From Phytoamicus setariae (GTDB lineage Bacteria; Pseudomonadota; Alphaproteobacteria; Rhizobiales; Rhizobiaceae), in NCBI RefSeq assembly GCF_016722925.1, contig NZ_JAEQNC010000008.1, positions 207,157 through 271,156 of the forward strand: a stretch of DNA of 64,000 nucleotides. Direction: 5' to 3'. The position numbers and the translations under genes were made by a program. This document shows positions 18,335-26,099 of this stretch, piece after piece. Every line of letters begins with the position of its first letter. Position 1 is the first letter of the stretch. The notes under the pieces are model-generated. The model was not told the origin of the DNA, made no database searches, and saw only the letters and a program-made list of their open reading frames with translations.

Positions 18335-19757
18335 GCGTATTGCAACACTTGCCTCCCTGCCGGTGTTCTTCGACCTGAAGGGCAAGCCGGTGCTGGTGGC
18401 CGGCGGCAGCGACGGTGCTGCCTGGAAAGCCGAACTTCTGGCCGCCACGGGTGCTCAGGTGCATGTCTTCTGCCCGGACGAGCAACTCTCCGACACTTTC
18501 CGGGGCATGTCGAGCCACCTCACGCATCACGACCTTCATTGGGACGGCGCATATTTCAAGAGCTTTGCGCTTGCCATCGGCGATTGCGAAAGCGACGAAG
18601 AAGCGCGTGCCTTTCATGATCGGGCTGCGGCTGCGGGTGTCCCCGTCAATGTGATCGACAAGCCCGAGTTCTGTCAGTTCAAGTTCGGCTCGATCGTCAA
18701 TCGGTCGCCGGTGGTGATCGGGATATCCACGGATGGCGCGGCCCCCATTCTCGGGCAGGCGATCCGCCGCCGGATCGAGACACTGCTGCCGCAATCACTG
18801 AAGTCCTGGGGCCAACTCGCCCAGATGGTGCGCGCCCGTGTCATGGAGAACCTGACATCCGTGCAGCGGCGAAATTTCTGGGAGCGGTTTGTCGATCGAG
18901 CCTTCGCGGGCAATGAGCCCGAAGCAGATGCCGTACAACGACTTCTTGCCGATGCCGACCGCATTCGCAGCGATGTCGCACGCCCCGGCCGAGTCACGCT
19001 TGTGGGTGCCGGACCCGGCGATGCCGAGTTGCTGACTCTCAAGGCGGTGCGCGCGCTGCAGGCCGCGGATGTCATCCTGTTCGATGATCTCGTTTCGAAT
19101 GAAGTGCTGGAGCTTGCCCGTCGCGAGGCCAAGCGCATGCTGGTGGGAAAACGTGGCGGCCGGGAAAGCTGCAAGCAGGAGGACATTAATGCGACCATGC
19201 TGGCTCTCGCCAAGGCCGGCAAGCACGTTGTCCGCCTGAAATCCGGCGATCCAATGGTCTTCGGCCGCGCGGGCGAGGAAATCGAATTTCTGGAACACGC
19301 TGGTATAGTCGTCGATGTCGTGCCCGGCATTACCGCTGCGAGCGCCATGGCATCGCGGCTCGGTGCATCGCTCACTCATCGTGATCATGCCCAGACGGTG
19401 CGCTTTGTCACTGGTCATTCGCGTCAGGGACATCTCCCCACCAACCTGGATTGGCGCAGTCTCGCCGATGCCCGGACGACGACGATTTTCTATATGGGTG
19501 GCCGGACCGCCGACGAAATCCGGTGCAATTTGCTGACGCATGGCATGAACCCGGAAACGCCTGCCGTTGTGATGAGCGCTGTTTCGCGCCCCAACGAGAC
19601 CCAATGGACCGGGTTTCTTGTCGATCTGCACACGGCTATCGAGGCGATCGGCGTCGATGAGCCAGTCCTGATTGGCATCGGTTTAGTGTTCTCGAAGCGC
19701 CAGCAATCGAACGCCAGGCAACAGGGCTTCGAATTCCCGGAAAGGGTCGCGCGATGA
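18306..19757 (+). CDS. cysG: Siroheme synthase (dehydrogenase/ferrochelatase plus uroporphyrinogen methyltransferase)
   Basis: A 483-residue trifunctional CysG. The N-terminal NAD-binding part (VFFDLKGKPVLVAGGSDGA) and middle dimerisation part perform precorrin-2 dehydrogenation and iron insertion. The C-terminal SUMT domain from about residue 225 shows VTLVGAGPGDAELLTLKA, DDLVSNEVL, GDPMVFGRAGEE and VVPGITAA. It makes the siroheme needed by NirB. The start lies inside the end of nasA (29-nt overlap), so expression is tied to the reductase genes. Confidence 0.94.
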   Translation: MGVVAKPQNERIATLASLPVFFDLKGKPVLVAGGSDGAAWKAELLAATGAQVHVFCPDEQLSDTFRGMSSHLTHHDLHWDGAYFKSFALAIGDCESDEEARAFHDRAAAAGVPVNVIDKPEFCQFKFGSIVNRSPVVIGISTDGAAPILGQAIRRRIETLLPQSLKSWGQLAQMVRARVMENLTSVQRRNFWERFVDRAFAGNEPEADAVQRLLADADRIRSDVARPGRVTLVGAGPGDAELLTLKAVRALQAADVILFDDLVSNEVLELARREAKRMLVGKRGGRESCKQEDINATMLALAKAGKHVVRLKSGDPMVFGRAGEEIEFLEHAGIVVDVVPGITAASAMASRLGASLTHRDHAQTVRFVTGHSRQGHLPTNLDWRSLADARTTTIFYMGGRTADEIRCNLLTHGMNPETPAVVMSAVSRPNETQWTGFLVDLHTAIEAIGVDEPVLIGIGLVFSKRQQSNARQQGFEFPERVAR

Positions 19758-20056
19758 CGATTTCGATTTTACCGCAATTGTTGCTGTGCGTTGCCGCTGC
19801 CTGTTGCTGGCAACGCTTCAGCCTGATCTTTTCTCCGGCCACAACGCGTTCACTCTTGTTGTCCCCGATGACTTCCGTTGCCACATCGGTTTTCCTATGC
19901 TCGGCAAGCCTGGTCTTCACCGAAACCGGGGTTGCCGCCGGCGCGCTCCTGGCGGTCATCACAGTCTTGATGGTGTTCACGATTCCGGAAGCGAATTCCG
20001 CATTGAAGACCATGGCGGGCGCAACATGCCTGGCCCTTCATGTTGCTGGGATCTAG
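19754..20056 (+). CDS. Possible small membrane protein coupled to cysG
   Basis: A 100-residue reading frame whose ATG overlaps the cysG stop (ATGA). It is very hydrophobic throughout, with segments such as LPQLLLCVAAACCW, ATSVFLCSASLVF and AGALLAVITVLMVF that could cross the membrane. I do not recognise the family. The coupled start and same-operon position argue for a real gene; the high G+C and the lack of a known homologue argue for caution. Confidence 0.42.
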   Translation: MTISILPQLLLCVAAACCWQRFSLIFSPATTRSLLLSPMTSVATSVFLCSASLVFTETGVAAGALLAVITVLMVFTIPEANSALKTMAGATCLALHVAGI

Positions 20057-20162
20057 GTAGCGGGGTCGCTGACACCTTTCACGTGGCCATAGATATTGCC
20101 GAAGGTATGCCGTCGGGTGCCTAGCACCTGCGATTACGAGCGCTGCATTTTGGATTGTTGAG

Positions 20163-21353
20163 TCATGTATCTCCTTCCGCTTGAACTCCAGATGGGGATG
20201 CTGCCGGCGTTGAGATGTGCTGGCGATCATTGCAATTCGCCAGCCGACACGCATAGTTTGCGATCGCAAGTGAAGCGGTGATGCCCGGTGATTCGATACC
20301 GAAGAGATTGATGAGCCCAGGGGCGCCGTATTCCTCGCCCGACTGGATCATGAAATCTGCCGCTGGCGTGCCCTGGCCGTGAAGCTTCGGCCTGACTCCG
20401 CTATAGTCCGGTGCCAGTGCATTCGATGGTAGGCCCGGCCAGTAGGTGCGTATTGCATCTTCGAATAGCGGCAGGCGTGTTTCGTCGACGCGATAGTCGA
20501 TGTCTTCCACCCATTGCACATCCGGCCCAAAGCGGGCACGCCCGGCAAGATCGAGCGTCAGGTGAATCCCCAAGCCGCCATTGGATGGCATCGGATAGAC
20601 CAGATGCTTGAACGGTGGGCGGGGCGCAAGTTTGAAATAATTCCCCTTTGCCAGATACTGGCGCGGGATCGCTTTGGCCGCATAGCCCTCGATCGAGGAG
20701 GCCACCTTTTGCGCAGACAGTCCTGCGCAGTTGACGACCGTGCGGCAGGACAGCACCGATTGACCATTCTGGTCTATCAGCAGCGAGACGCCGCGATCCG
20801 TTACCTTGCCGGCAACAACCGTGGCACCCAGAATCAGCATGCCGCCCGTGTTCTCCAGATCGCCCTGATAGCTGAGCATCAGTTCATGCACGTCGACGAT
20901 CCCCGTCGATGGGGAAAGCAAGGCAGCATGACATTTCAGTTCAGGCTCCAGTTCTTTGGCCTCCGCACGCGAGAGCATGACAAGATCGGTTACACCGGCA
21001 CCGATCGCATTCTCGCTGATCTGGTGAAGCTTGGCGATCTGATCCTCATCGCTGGCGACCAATAGCTTTCCCGGCTGCGCATGGCCGATGCCGCGCTCGC
21101 GGCAATAGTCATAAAGGGCGGACTTTCCTTCTACGCAAAGCTGCGCCTTCAATGACTTGGGCGGATAGTAGATGCCTGCATGAATGACTTCGGAGTTTCG
21201 CGAGCTTGTTGCGGAACCGATGATTTTCTCAGCTTCCATTACAATGACTTCGCGCCCGGACAGCGAAAGCGCGCGGGCCACCGCAAGCCCCACGACGCCG
21301 GCACCGATGACCACGGCGTCGACACGATCTTCGCTATTCGCATTCCATTCCAT
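20163..21353 (-). CDS. lhgO: FAD-dependent oxidoreductase, L-2-hydroxyglutarate oxidase-like
   Basis: Taken from the ATG at 21353 (MEWNANSEDRVDAVVIGAG) because GGAGGGG lies about 9 nt upstream; 396 residues. The N-terminal FAD-binding Rossmann motif VVIGAGVVGLAVARALS is followed by SRNSEVIHAGIYYPPKSLKA and a late NGGLGIHLTLDLAGRARFGPDV block, both typical of the LhgO/YgaF group of the DAO superfamily. LhgO oxidises L-2-hydroxyglutarate to 2-oxoglutarate and passes electrons to quinone. It is a single gene convergent with the nas cluster. A related 2-hydroxyacid or amino acid oxidase is possible. Confidence 0.85.
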   Translation of the reverse strand: MEWNANSEDRVDAVVIGAGVVGLAVARALSLSGREVIVMEAEKIIGSATSSRNSEVIHAGIYYPPKSLKAQLCVEGKSALYDYCRERGIGHAQPGKLLVASDEDQIAKLHQISENAIGAGVTDLVMLSRAEAKELEPELKCHAALLSPSTGIVDVHELMLSYQGDLENTGGMLILGATVVAGKVTDRGVSLLIDQNGQSVLSCRTVVNCAGLSAQKVASSIEGYAAKAIPRQYLAKGNYFKLAPRPPFKHLVYPMPSNGGLGIHLTLDLAGRARFGPDVQWVEDIDYRVDETRLPLFEDAIRTYWPGLPSNALAPDYSGVRPKLHGQGTPAADFMIQSGEEYGAPGLINLFGIESPGITASLAIANYACRLANCNDRQHISTPAASPSGVQAEGDT

Positions 21354-21397
21354 GTGAAAATTACCCCTCCGCAGGATGATTTCTACACAATAAGGGA

Positions 21398-21407
21398 TTG
21401 TCGACAA
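21398..21407. promoter_or_regulatory. Perfect palindrome TTGTCGACAA upstream of the LhgO-like gene
   Basis: A 10-bp perfect dyad 45 nt upstream of the start at 21353. Its size and TTGT/ACAA ends resemble operators of GntR/FCD-type regulators, which often control hydroxyacid oxidase genes. No regulator gene is adjacent. Confidence 0.3.
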
Positions 21408-21637
21408 GTAACCCCGCGGACGGCTTGGCGATGGCGTCGCTCGAACCAGCACATAGGCGCTACCGGCATAGTACCTTTGAATGACCGAGCAATCCTATCC
21501 CTCGGCAGTCCTAACTTCGCGTATGGAAACATGTGTGCAGCCGTCCGAATTTTGGGCACATCTCGGCGCGTATGTTACCGTTACGTACTTGCAGTTGTTT
21601 AGCATTGTGCAAAGCTTGGTATCCGACCTGAAAGTAA

Positions 21638-21802
21638 GAGCGTGCCAATGCCATAATCGAGGCGCTCACAACGGCTTTTACCATCGCCTCGGGCCGTCAC
21701 GTTGCGATCGGTGTGGACGAGGAGCGGTTCGTCGATCCCGCCAACCCGCAGGCCGCCGGCAATCGGCGGATTCAGCTCGTGTACATTGGACTGTTGAAGT
21801 AA
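21638..21802 (+). pseudogene. Remnant of an OmpA/MotB-type C-terminal domain
   Basis: A frame open only from 21638 to the TAA at 21800-21802 reads GRHVAIGVDEERFVDPANP, then QAAGNRRIQLV. The pattern E-x-D-P-x-N-P-x-A-x-x-NRR-x-Q-x-V is the C-terminal signature of peptidoglycan-binding OmpA-like domains. A stop at 21635-21637 and no upstream domain in the same frame indicate a decayed gene fragment. It lies just before the secreted-protein gene at 21841. Confidence 0.4.
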
Positions 21803-21840
21803 CGAAACGCCCGCAGGCGGGCAAACCGGGAGTGTTCCTC

Positions 21841-22521
21841 ATGGTTCGGAAGTTCAATATTCGCATCCTTGCATTCGCAACAGGCCTGCTGTCCTGCACC
21901 GGAGTGGTGCTGGCCCAAGACGCGATCAGCACGCCAGGGCAGAAGACCATTGGCGCGACCCAAACGAAAATGATTCCCTCGCTGGCCGTTCTCAACTCGG
22001 GAGGCGCGACACTCGCCAACGGCAAGCTGACAATGACCAGCATGTCGGCCAACACAATCGTGTTTGCCGACCGCCCGGTGAGAGCGGCCGGGCATGTGCT
22101 GACCTCCGATTTCATCAAGCAGTGGGACGAGGGCAAGGACAGCTTCGCAACCGACCCGCCCAACGCAACCATCTCGGTACTGAACAGCGATGGAAAAGCG
22201 ATCGAGGATGCCGTCGTCGTTTTGAACAAGCCGAAGCTTGAGGGCGGCACCCTGACATTCGACGTTGAGGTTCTGGAAGGTGAACTCACCAGCGCCAACG
22301 GCCCGGCTTCGCTCTTTATCGACTGGTTTGCAGCCCGCGGCGGAATGGGACGCGTCGGGTTCGTCGGGGGCGTCCGTGCTCCAGTGTGGCGTGGGGGCTG
22401 GTACGCGCATCCTGCCGCGGGCTACGGCGCGGCGGTGGCGGCAGGCGCCGTTATCGGAGCGGCGGCACGGCCCTACTATCCCCCGGCATGCGGTTATTAT
22501 CCGTATCCGCCATGCTATTGA
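21841..22521 (+). CDS. Secreted protein of unknown function with Gly/Ala/Tyr/Pro-rich tail
   Basis: A 226-residue protein starting at MVRKFNIRIL, with GGGAG 8 nt upstream. Residues 1-25 are a good Sec signal peptide ending VVLAQ. The middle (about 30-160) is a soluble domain I do not recognise, containing FADRPVRAAGHV and a TLTFDVEVLEGEL stretch. The last 60 residues are rich in Gly, Ala, Tyr and Pro (GYGAAVAAGAVIGAA, YYPYPPCY), a tail common in rhizobial exported proteins. It likely acts in the periplasm or outer surface. Confidence 0.7.
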   Translation: MVRKFNIRILAFATGLLSCTGVVLAQDAISTPGQKTIGATQTKMIPSLAVLNSGGATLANGKLTMTSMSANTIVFADRPVRAAGHVLTSDFIKQWDEGKDSFATDPPNATISVLNSDGKAIEDAVVVLNKPKLEGGTLTFDVEVLEGELTSANGPASLFIDWFAARGGMGRVGFVGGVRAPVWRGGWYAHPAAGYGAAVAAGAVIGAAARPYYPPACGYYPYPPCY

Positions 22522-22762
22522 AACGGTGTGACCGCGATGCCGCTGGTTTGTAGCCAGGCTTCGTAGAAGTGGGAAGAAGGTGGCGGCAACCTCTGCCGCC
22601 GCCTCCGCTGATCTGAGAGGCGATGATCCGGTCGATACCTCGCAGAGCGATATCAATCCGCTGATGTTCAATGCCACGCGCACTGCCTCGTGTCTTGCGC
22701 CAGCGGACGCGCGAGTTTACTGAACTGTTGTTACATCACTCGCGTTTGCATCGGAGACGAGT

Positions 22763-23530
22763 TTGAAACTTGGTTTTGTAGGTACCGGTGCTATCACCGA
22801 AGCAATCATTCGCGGAGCTTTGGCGTCGGAGCTTTCCATTGAGACAATTCACATCTCGCCGCGCAATGCCGAGGTTGCCGGGCGATTGGCGCAGTGCTCA
22901 GCGCTTGTCCATGTCGGGACTGACAACCAGGCAGTCGTGGACGCCGCGGAAATCGTCTTTCTAGCAATCCGCCCGCAGATCGCCCGCGAAGTCATCGAGG
23001 CGTTGCAGTTCCGACCTGGCCAAAAAGTGGTCAGTCTGATTGCTGCCGTTGAGATCGACACGCTCCATGAGTGGATTGGTGTGCCTTTGTCGATCACTCG
23101 TGCGATCCCCCTTCCGTTTGTCGCCGACCGCAAAGGCGTAACGGCGGTGTTTCCTCCGGAGAAAGAGGTCGCTGGTTTCTTTGATGCATTGGGGAGTTCT
23201 GTCGAGGTCGCGTCCAAGCAAGAATTTGATCTTTTGGGTGCAGCAAGCGCCCTGATGGGGACCTATTTCGGAATCTTGGAAACAACGGCTCGCTGGCTGG
23301 AGCAGAAAGGCATGGCGTACGATCAGGCAAAAGCCTATCTCGCGCCACTTTTCGTCAGCCTGTCAGAGGCGGCAAGCAAGCCAGGTTCCCCGACATTCGA
23401 GCAACTGCGGCTGGAGTATTCGACCAGCGGTGGCCTTAACGAGCAGGTCCACGAGGATTTCTCTCGAGGTGGCTCTGAAGCGCTGACGACTGCGTTGAAC
23501 AAGGTTCTGGCCCGCATCGAGGGTCGCTGA
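22763..23530 (+). CDS. proC: Pyrroline-5-carboxylate reductase family protein
   Basis: A 255-residue protein starting at a TTG (22763-22765) with GGAGAC upstream. The N-terminal NAD(P)-binding motif GFVGTGAITEAIIRG and the AIRPQIAREVIE strand fit ProC, and the C-terminal dimerisation domain has the STSGGLNEQVHEDF motif in place of the usual TSPGGTT. ProC makes proline from pyrroline-5-carboxylate with NAD(P)H. The sequence is somewhat divergent and may be a secondary paralogue. No operon partners are visible; the gene is convergent with pseudoazurin. Confidence 0.82.
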   Translation: MKLGFVGTGAITEAIIRGALASELSIETIHISPRNAEVAGRLAQCSALVHVGTDNQAVVDAAEIVFLAIRPQIAREVIEALQFRPGQKVVSLIAAVEIDTLHEWIGVPLSITRAIPLPFVADRKGVTAVFPPEKEVAGFFDALGSSVEVASKQEFDLLGAASALMGTYFGILETTARWLEQKGMAYDQAKAYLAPLFVSLSEAASKPGSPTFEQLRLEYSTSGGLNEQVHEDFSRGGSEALTTALNKVLARIEGR

Positions 23531-23536
23531 GACACG

Positions 23537-23568
23537 TGTACCCGCGTGTGGCATCACCAGCGGGTACA
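23537..23568. terminator. Hairpin between convergent proC and pseudoazurin genes
   Basis: TGTACCCGC (23537-23545) pairs perfectly with GCGGGTACA (23560-23568); the loop holds an inner GTG/CAC pair. It lies between two convergent stops, so a bidirectional terminator is likely, although there is no long T run on either side. Confidence 0.5.
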
Positions 23569-23587
23569 AAGCCTGATTTGTTCAGGG

Positions 23588-24034
23588 TCAGATGCCGGCG
23601 GCGGCGATGTCCGCATCCATGCGTTCGCGCGCTTTTTTCGGCATCTTGGCAGCCTTGAGGGCGGCAACGTTGGCAGGCGTATCTCCGACCACCACGAGAG
23701 CGACCATGCCCATGCCGACGTGCGGGGTGCACTTGATCGCGTATGCGCCCGCGACGTCGAAGGTGAATTTCACGGTTTCATTCATCTTGCCCTTGAATGG
23801 TGTCGCACCCTCCGGGATGAGGTCCTTGAAGGTTTCGGCATTGTGCGATTTGTCCGTGGGGATGAACGTGACGGTGTCGCCCTTGGCAACCTTCGTCAGG
23901 CTGGGTTCGAACACCATTGCTCCGTCCTTGCCCTTGTTCAGCATGTGCACTTCGAAATCGGCCGCCTGCGCTGCCGTAGCCGTGGCGGCGGCCATCGCTG
24001 CGATGCCAATCACGAGTTTCGTCAAACGATTCAT
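23588..24034 (-). CDS. azu: Pseudoazurin, periplasmic blue-copper electron carrier
   Basis: A 148-residue cupredoxin with a 24-residue signal peptide ending AAQA. The type 1 copper ligands are H64, C102, H105 and M110; subtracting the signal gives 40, 78, 81 and 86, exactly the numbering of known pseudoazurins. It carries electrons from the cytochrome bc1/c system to copper nitrite reductase NirK, encoded 13 kb away in the same island. SD AAGGAG precedes the ATG. A TTGAT-N4-ATCAA box lies 28 nt upstream of the start. Confidence 0.95.
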   Translation of the reverse strand: MNRLTKLVIGIAAMAAATATAAQAADFEVHMLNKGKDGAMVFEPSLTKVAKGDTVTFIPTDKSHNAETFKDLIPEGATPFKGKMNETVKFTFDVAGAYAIKCTPHVGMGMVALVVVGDTPANVAALKAAKMPKKARERMDADIAAAGI

Positions 24035-24061
24035 TCTCTTGCTCCTTCTAAAGATCCGTAC

Positions 24062-24075
24062 TTGATGGACATCAA
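24062..24075 (-). promoter_or_regulatory. Fnr/NnrR-type box TTGATGGACATCAA upstream of pseudoazurin
   Basis: A perfect 14-bp anaerobox (TTGAT-N4-ATCAA). Its centre at 24068.5 is only about 35 nt from the pseudoazurin ATG. A class II activator site centred at -41.5 would put the transcript start inside the coding region. The site itself is convincing; its mode of action is not clear. Confidence 0.7.
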
Positions 24076-24139
24076 CTTACGCTCTTCCCGAACCGCTTCT
24101 TTGACTTTCCACAAACAAACGGTCGATGTCGGGCGGGCG

Positions 24140-24826
24140 TCAGATCGCCGACGCCATCAACGGATCGACGCCGAAGAAGGCGAGATGGGCGCCGACCAGC
24201 AACCAGATGACCACCGTTAAGGTTGTCAGCAAGCCGACAACGATCGGCACATCCCAGCGAAGGGAGCGCGGATTGCCGAAAACTTTGGCGAACGGTACGA
24301 TGCTGGTGCCGTCGATGGCCACTGCCCAACGGCTTCTCAGTCGTTTCCTGCTTCTGCGTTCCTGCAGAACGATGCCCGCCAGCGAAAACAGTGCGAAGCC
24401 GCCGAACAGGATCAAAGACCGCAAATCGCCGTTCGGAAAGACGTGGCCGAGCGACCAGAAAAAGAAGCCCCACAGCACAGGATGACGGGTGATCCTCACG
24501 ATCGCGCCAATCTCCTCTCCATCGCGCCTGAGCGTAACTGAAAAGGGGTTCACGCTGAAAAGGCCCGTCAGAACGAAGAACAGTCCCAGCGGCGCGAACA
24601 CAAAGGTGATCCACGACTGCCAGGCGGATGGTTGCCAAAGTTCGATGTAGTCAGTGTTCATGGCCTCGTGGAAGAGCCAGCCGATCGCCGCCAGTGAAAC
24701 CAGTGAGTAAGCAGCGAGGTAGGGCCCCCTCCCGAGCAGCCGGATAAGCCCGTTGCGCAGCCGCGGTATCGCCGGGATCGAATGCAACGCCACGAATATC
24801 AGGAATGCGAGCAACAAGCCGGACAT
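24140..24826 (-). CDS. nnrU: NnrU family membrane protein
   Basis: I prefer the ATG at 24826 (MSGLLLAFLIF), 9 nt after TGGAG, giving 228 residues; in-frame TTG 24841 and ATG 24832 are alternatives. It has about six transmembrane segments, with the NnrU hallmarks FVALHSIPAIPRLRN near the start and the central ITRHPVLWGFFFWSLGH motif shared with isoprenylcysteine-methyltransferase-like proteins. NnrU is required for or linked to nitrite/NO respiration in denitrifying alphaproteobacteria; its biochemical role is unsettled. It is downstream of a 51-residue membrane protein gene with a 22-nt gap. Confidence 0.9.
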   Translation of the reverse strand: MSGLLLAFLIFVALHSIPAIPRLRNGLIRLLGRGPYLAAYSLVSLAAIGWLFHEAMNTDYIELWQPSAWQSWITFVFAPLGLFFVLTGLFSVNPFSVTLRRDGEEIGAIVRITRHPVLWGFFFWSLGHVFPNGDLRSLILFGGFALFSLAGIVLQERRSRKRLRSRWAVAIDGTSIVPFAKVFGNPRSLRWDVPIVVGLLTTLTVVIWLLVGAHLAFFGVDPLMASAI

Positions 24827-24848
24827 CGTCATCAACTCCAAATGCCGG

Positions 24849-25004
24849 CTATTGCTGGAAGAATAGGACGCCTGCGATGACCACGGACGCGGCCACGGCG
24901 ATGCCTGCGCTATAGCGTTGAAGCACTCCCATCCTGTAAAGCGCGATCGAGAAGCCCACGATGATGGGGGTGGCGACTGCTAGTCCTGTCTGGGCATCGG
25001 TCAT
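24849..25004 (-). CDS. 51-residue membrane protein in the nnrU transcript
   Basis: The ATG at 25004 (MTDAQTGLAVATPII) is preceded by AAAGGAG with 7 nt spacing, better than the ATG at 25010. The peptide has two hydrophobic stretches, LAVATPIIVGFSIAL and GIAVAASVVIAGVLFF, joined by YRMGVLQRYS. I know no function for it. It is transcribed with nnrU and divergently from norE, with a dyad box midway that has correct spacing for both directions, which argues that it is a real denitrification-linked gene. Confidence 0.62.
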   Translation of the reverse strand: MTDAQTGLAVATPIIVGFSIALYRMGVLQRYSAGIAVAASVVIAGVLFFQQ

Positions 25005-25054
25005 GAGCATGCTCCTTTTCGATGCCGTTATCACCCGTTGAACCGACACGGTCT

Positions 25055-25068
25055 TTGTCAAAGCGCAA
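25055..25068. promoter_or_regulatory. NnrR/Fnr-type box between nnrU operon and norE
   Basis: TTGTCAAAGCGCAA has the TTG-N8-CAA pattern and extends to a TCTTTG...CAAAGA dyad (25052-25071). Its centre at 25061.5 lies 30 nt from the centre of CATAAT (25089-25094), the right distance for a -41.5 site and -10 box serving norE. Mirrored spacing puts the divergent start about 16 nt before the 51-residue gene. Confidence 0.72.
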
Positions 25069-25119
25069 AGAAGTCTGTCGCGCGCCACCATAATGCTCTG
25101 ATGAAAAAGGAGACAGCGC

Positions 25120-25665
25120 ATGGCGGTGATAACGGGCGAAGGCGAAGCGAGGGGAGAAAGCGGAGACTTGATCCTGTGGATCCTGGTCTGGAGCGAACTG
25201 GCCGCTTTCGGCATCCTGATCGCAGGGTTCATGGTGATGTCCTTTCTTCACCCGGAGAGCTTCTCGATCGCCAAGCTGCACCTCGACGGACGGTTGGCGA
25301 GCCTGAACACCATCGTATTGATTGCCAGCGGTTGGTTGGCGGCCGAAGCTGCACGCGCTGTGTCGGAAAAGAAGCGCCGCATCGCCCTTATCGCTTCCGC
25401 CACGCTCGGTTTTGTCTTCGCCGCGGTGAAACTCATCGAATACCAGGGGGAGTTGCGGTTCATGGGAGACGCGACTTTCAACGCGTTCTTCGAACTTTAT
25501 TTCCTGATCACCGGGTTTCATCTGGCGCACGTCGTGTTCCTGGCCCTCGTGATGTTGCTCGTCGCCCGCCGACCGGAGCGGTCCAATGTCACGCTGGTCA
25601 CCACGGTCTGGCATGTGGTCGACATTGTCTGGCTGGTCATATTTCCCGTTGTCTACTTGGGGTAA
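25120..25665 (+). CDS. norE: NorE, cytochrome oxidase subunit III-like protein
   Basis: A 181-residue membrane protein with about five hydrophobic segments, homologous to subunit III of heme-copper oxidases. Motifs include LVWSELAAFGILIAGF, FVFAAVKLIEYQGE, LITGFHLAHVV and VTTVWHVVDIVWL. NorE is accessory to cytochrome c nitric oxide reductase, probably for assembly or stability. AAGGAG lies 8 nt before the ATG. It is followed by norF with a 3-nt gap. Confidence 0.9.
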   Translation: MAVITGEGEARGESGDLILWILVWSELAAFGILIAGFMVMSFLHPESFSIAKLHLDGRLASLNTIVLIASGWLAAEAARAVSEKKRRIALIASATLGFVFAAVKLIEYQGELRFMGDATFNAFFELYFLITGFHLAHVVFLALVMLLVARRPERSNVTLVTTVWHVVDIVWLVIFPVVYLG

Positions 25666-25668
25666 GTC

Positions 25669-25950
25669 ATGGAACGTCGTCAAACCTGGCTGCTTGGCAG
25701 CGCCATCGGACTCACGCTCGCCGCCTGCGTGGCAGCGCTGATTGCCGCCCAGTGGAAGCACGAAGCTGTGCCGGTCGCTGCGCTCGCGATCATACTGGTC
25801 TTGACCGTCGTAAAGTCGCGCATCGTCATCCTGGATTTCATGGGCTTGCGCGGCCTGCGTCCCGGATTGTCGACCGCGCTGCTCGTATGGTCGGCGTTCT
25901 TCGCTGTCGCCACCGTGGCGAAAGCGATGGTGCAGCTGTTCGCCGCCTGA
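25669..25950 (+). CDS. norF: NorF, small membrane accessory protein of NO reductase
   Basis: A 93-residue protein with three hydrophobic stretches, related to the prokaryotic cytochrome c oxidase subunit IV family (COX4-like). The VKSRIVILDFMGLRGLRPG loop between helices is typical. NorF helps full nitric oxide reductase activity together with NorE. It lies 3 nt after norE; norC follows about 150 nt later behind its own box. Confidence 0.87.
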   Translation: MERRQTWLLGSAIGLTLAACVAALIAAQWKHEAVPVAALAIILVLTVVKSRIVILDFMGLRGLRPGLSTALLVWSAFFAVATVAKAMVQLFAA

Positions 25951-25975
25951 TGGCCCTGTCCCTTCTTGGATTTGT

Positions 25976-25989
25976 TTGCATTTTCACAA
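25976..25989 (+). promoter_or_regulatory. NnrR/Fnr-type box upstream of norC
   Basis: TTGCATTTTCACAA, a TTG-N8-CAA box with TTTG...CAAA ends. The centre at 25982.5 would set transcription near 26024, about 76 nt before norC. No good -10 box is seen at the expected spot. Confidence 0.68.
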
Positions 25990-26099
25990 AGAGGGGCTCC
26001 GCGAACTGCGACAAAGCTTGGCCGGCGGCGCATGCGACGCCTTGCATAGCCTGAAACAATTCGACCCCGCCTTTGACACGGGTATCGAGAGGGAAACCA

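Noticed and set aside
21481..21840. Possible N-terminal extension of the secreted protein
   Set aside because: The frame is open for 120 codons upstream, but the extension is without family features, while the ATG at 21841 has a ribosome site and begins a good signal peptide.
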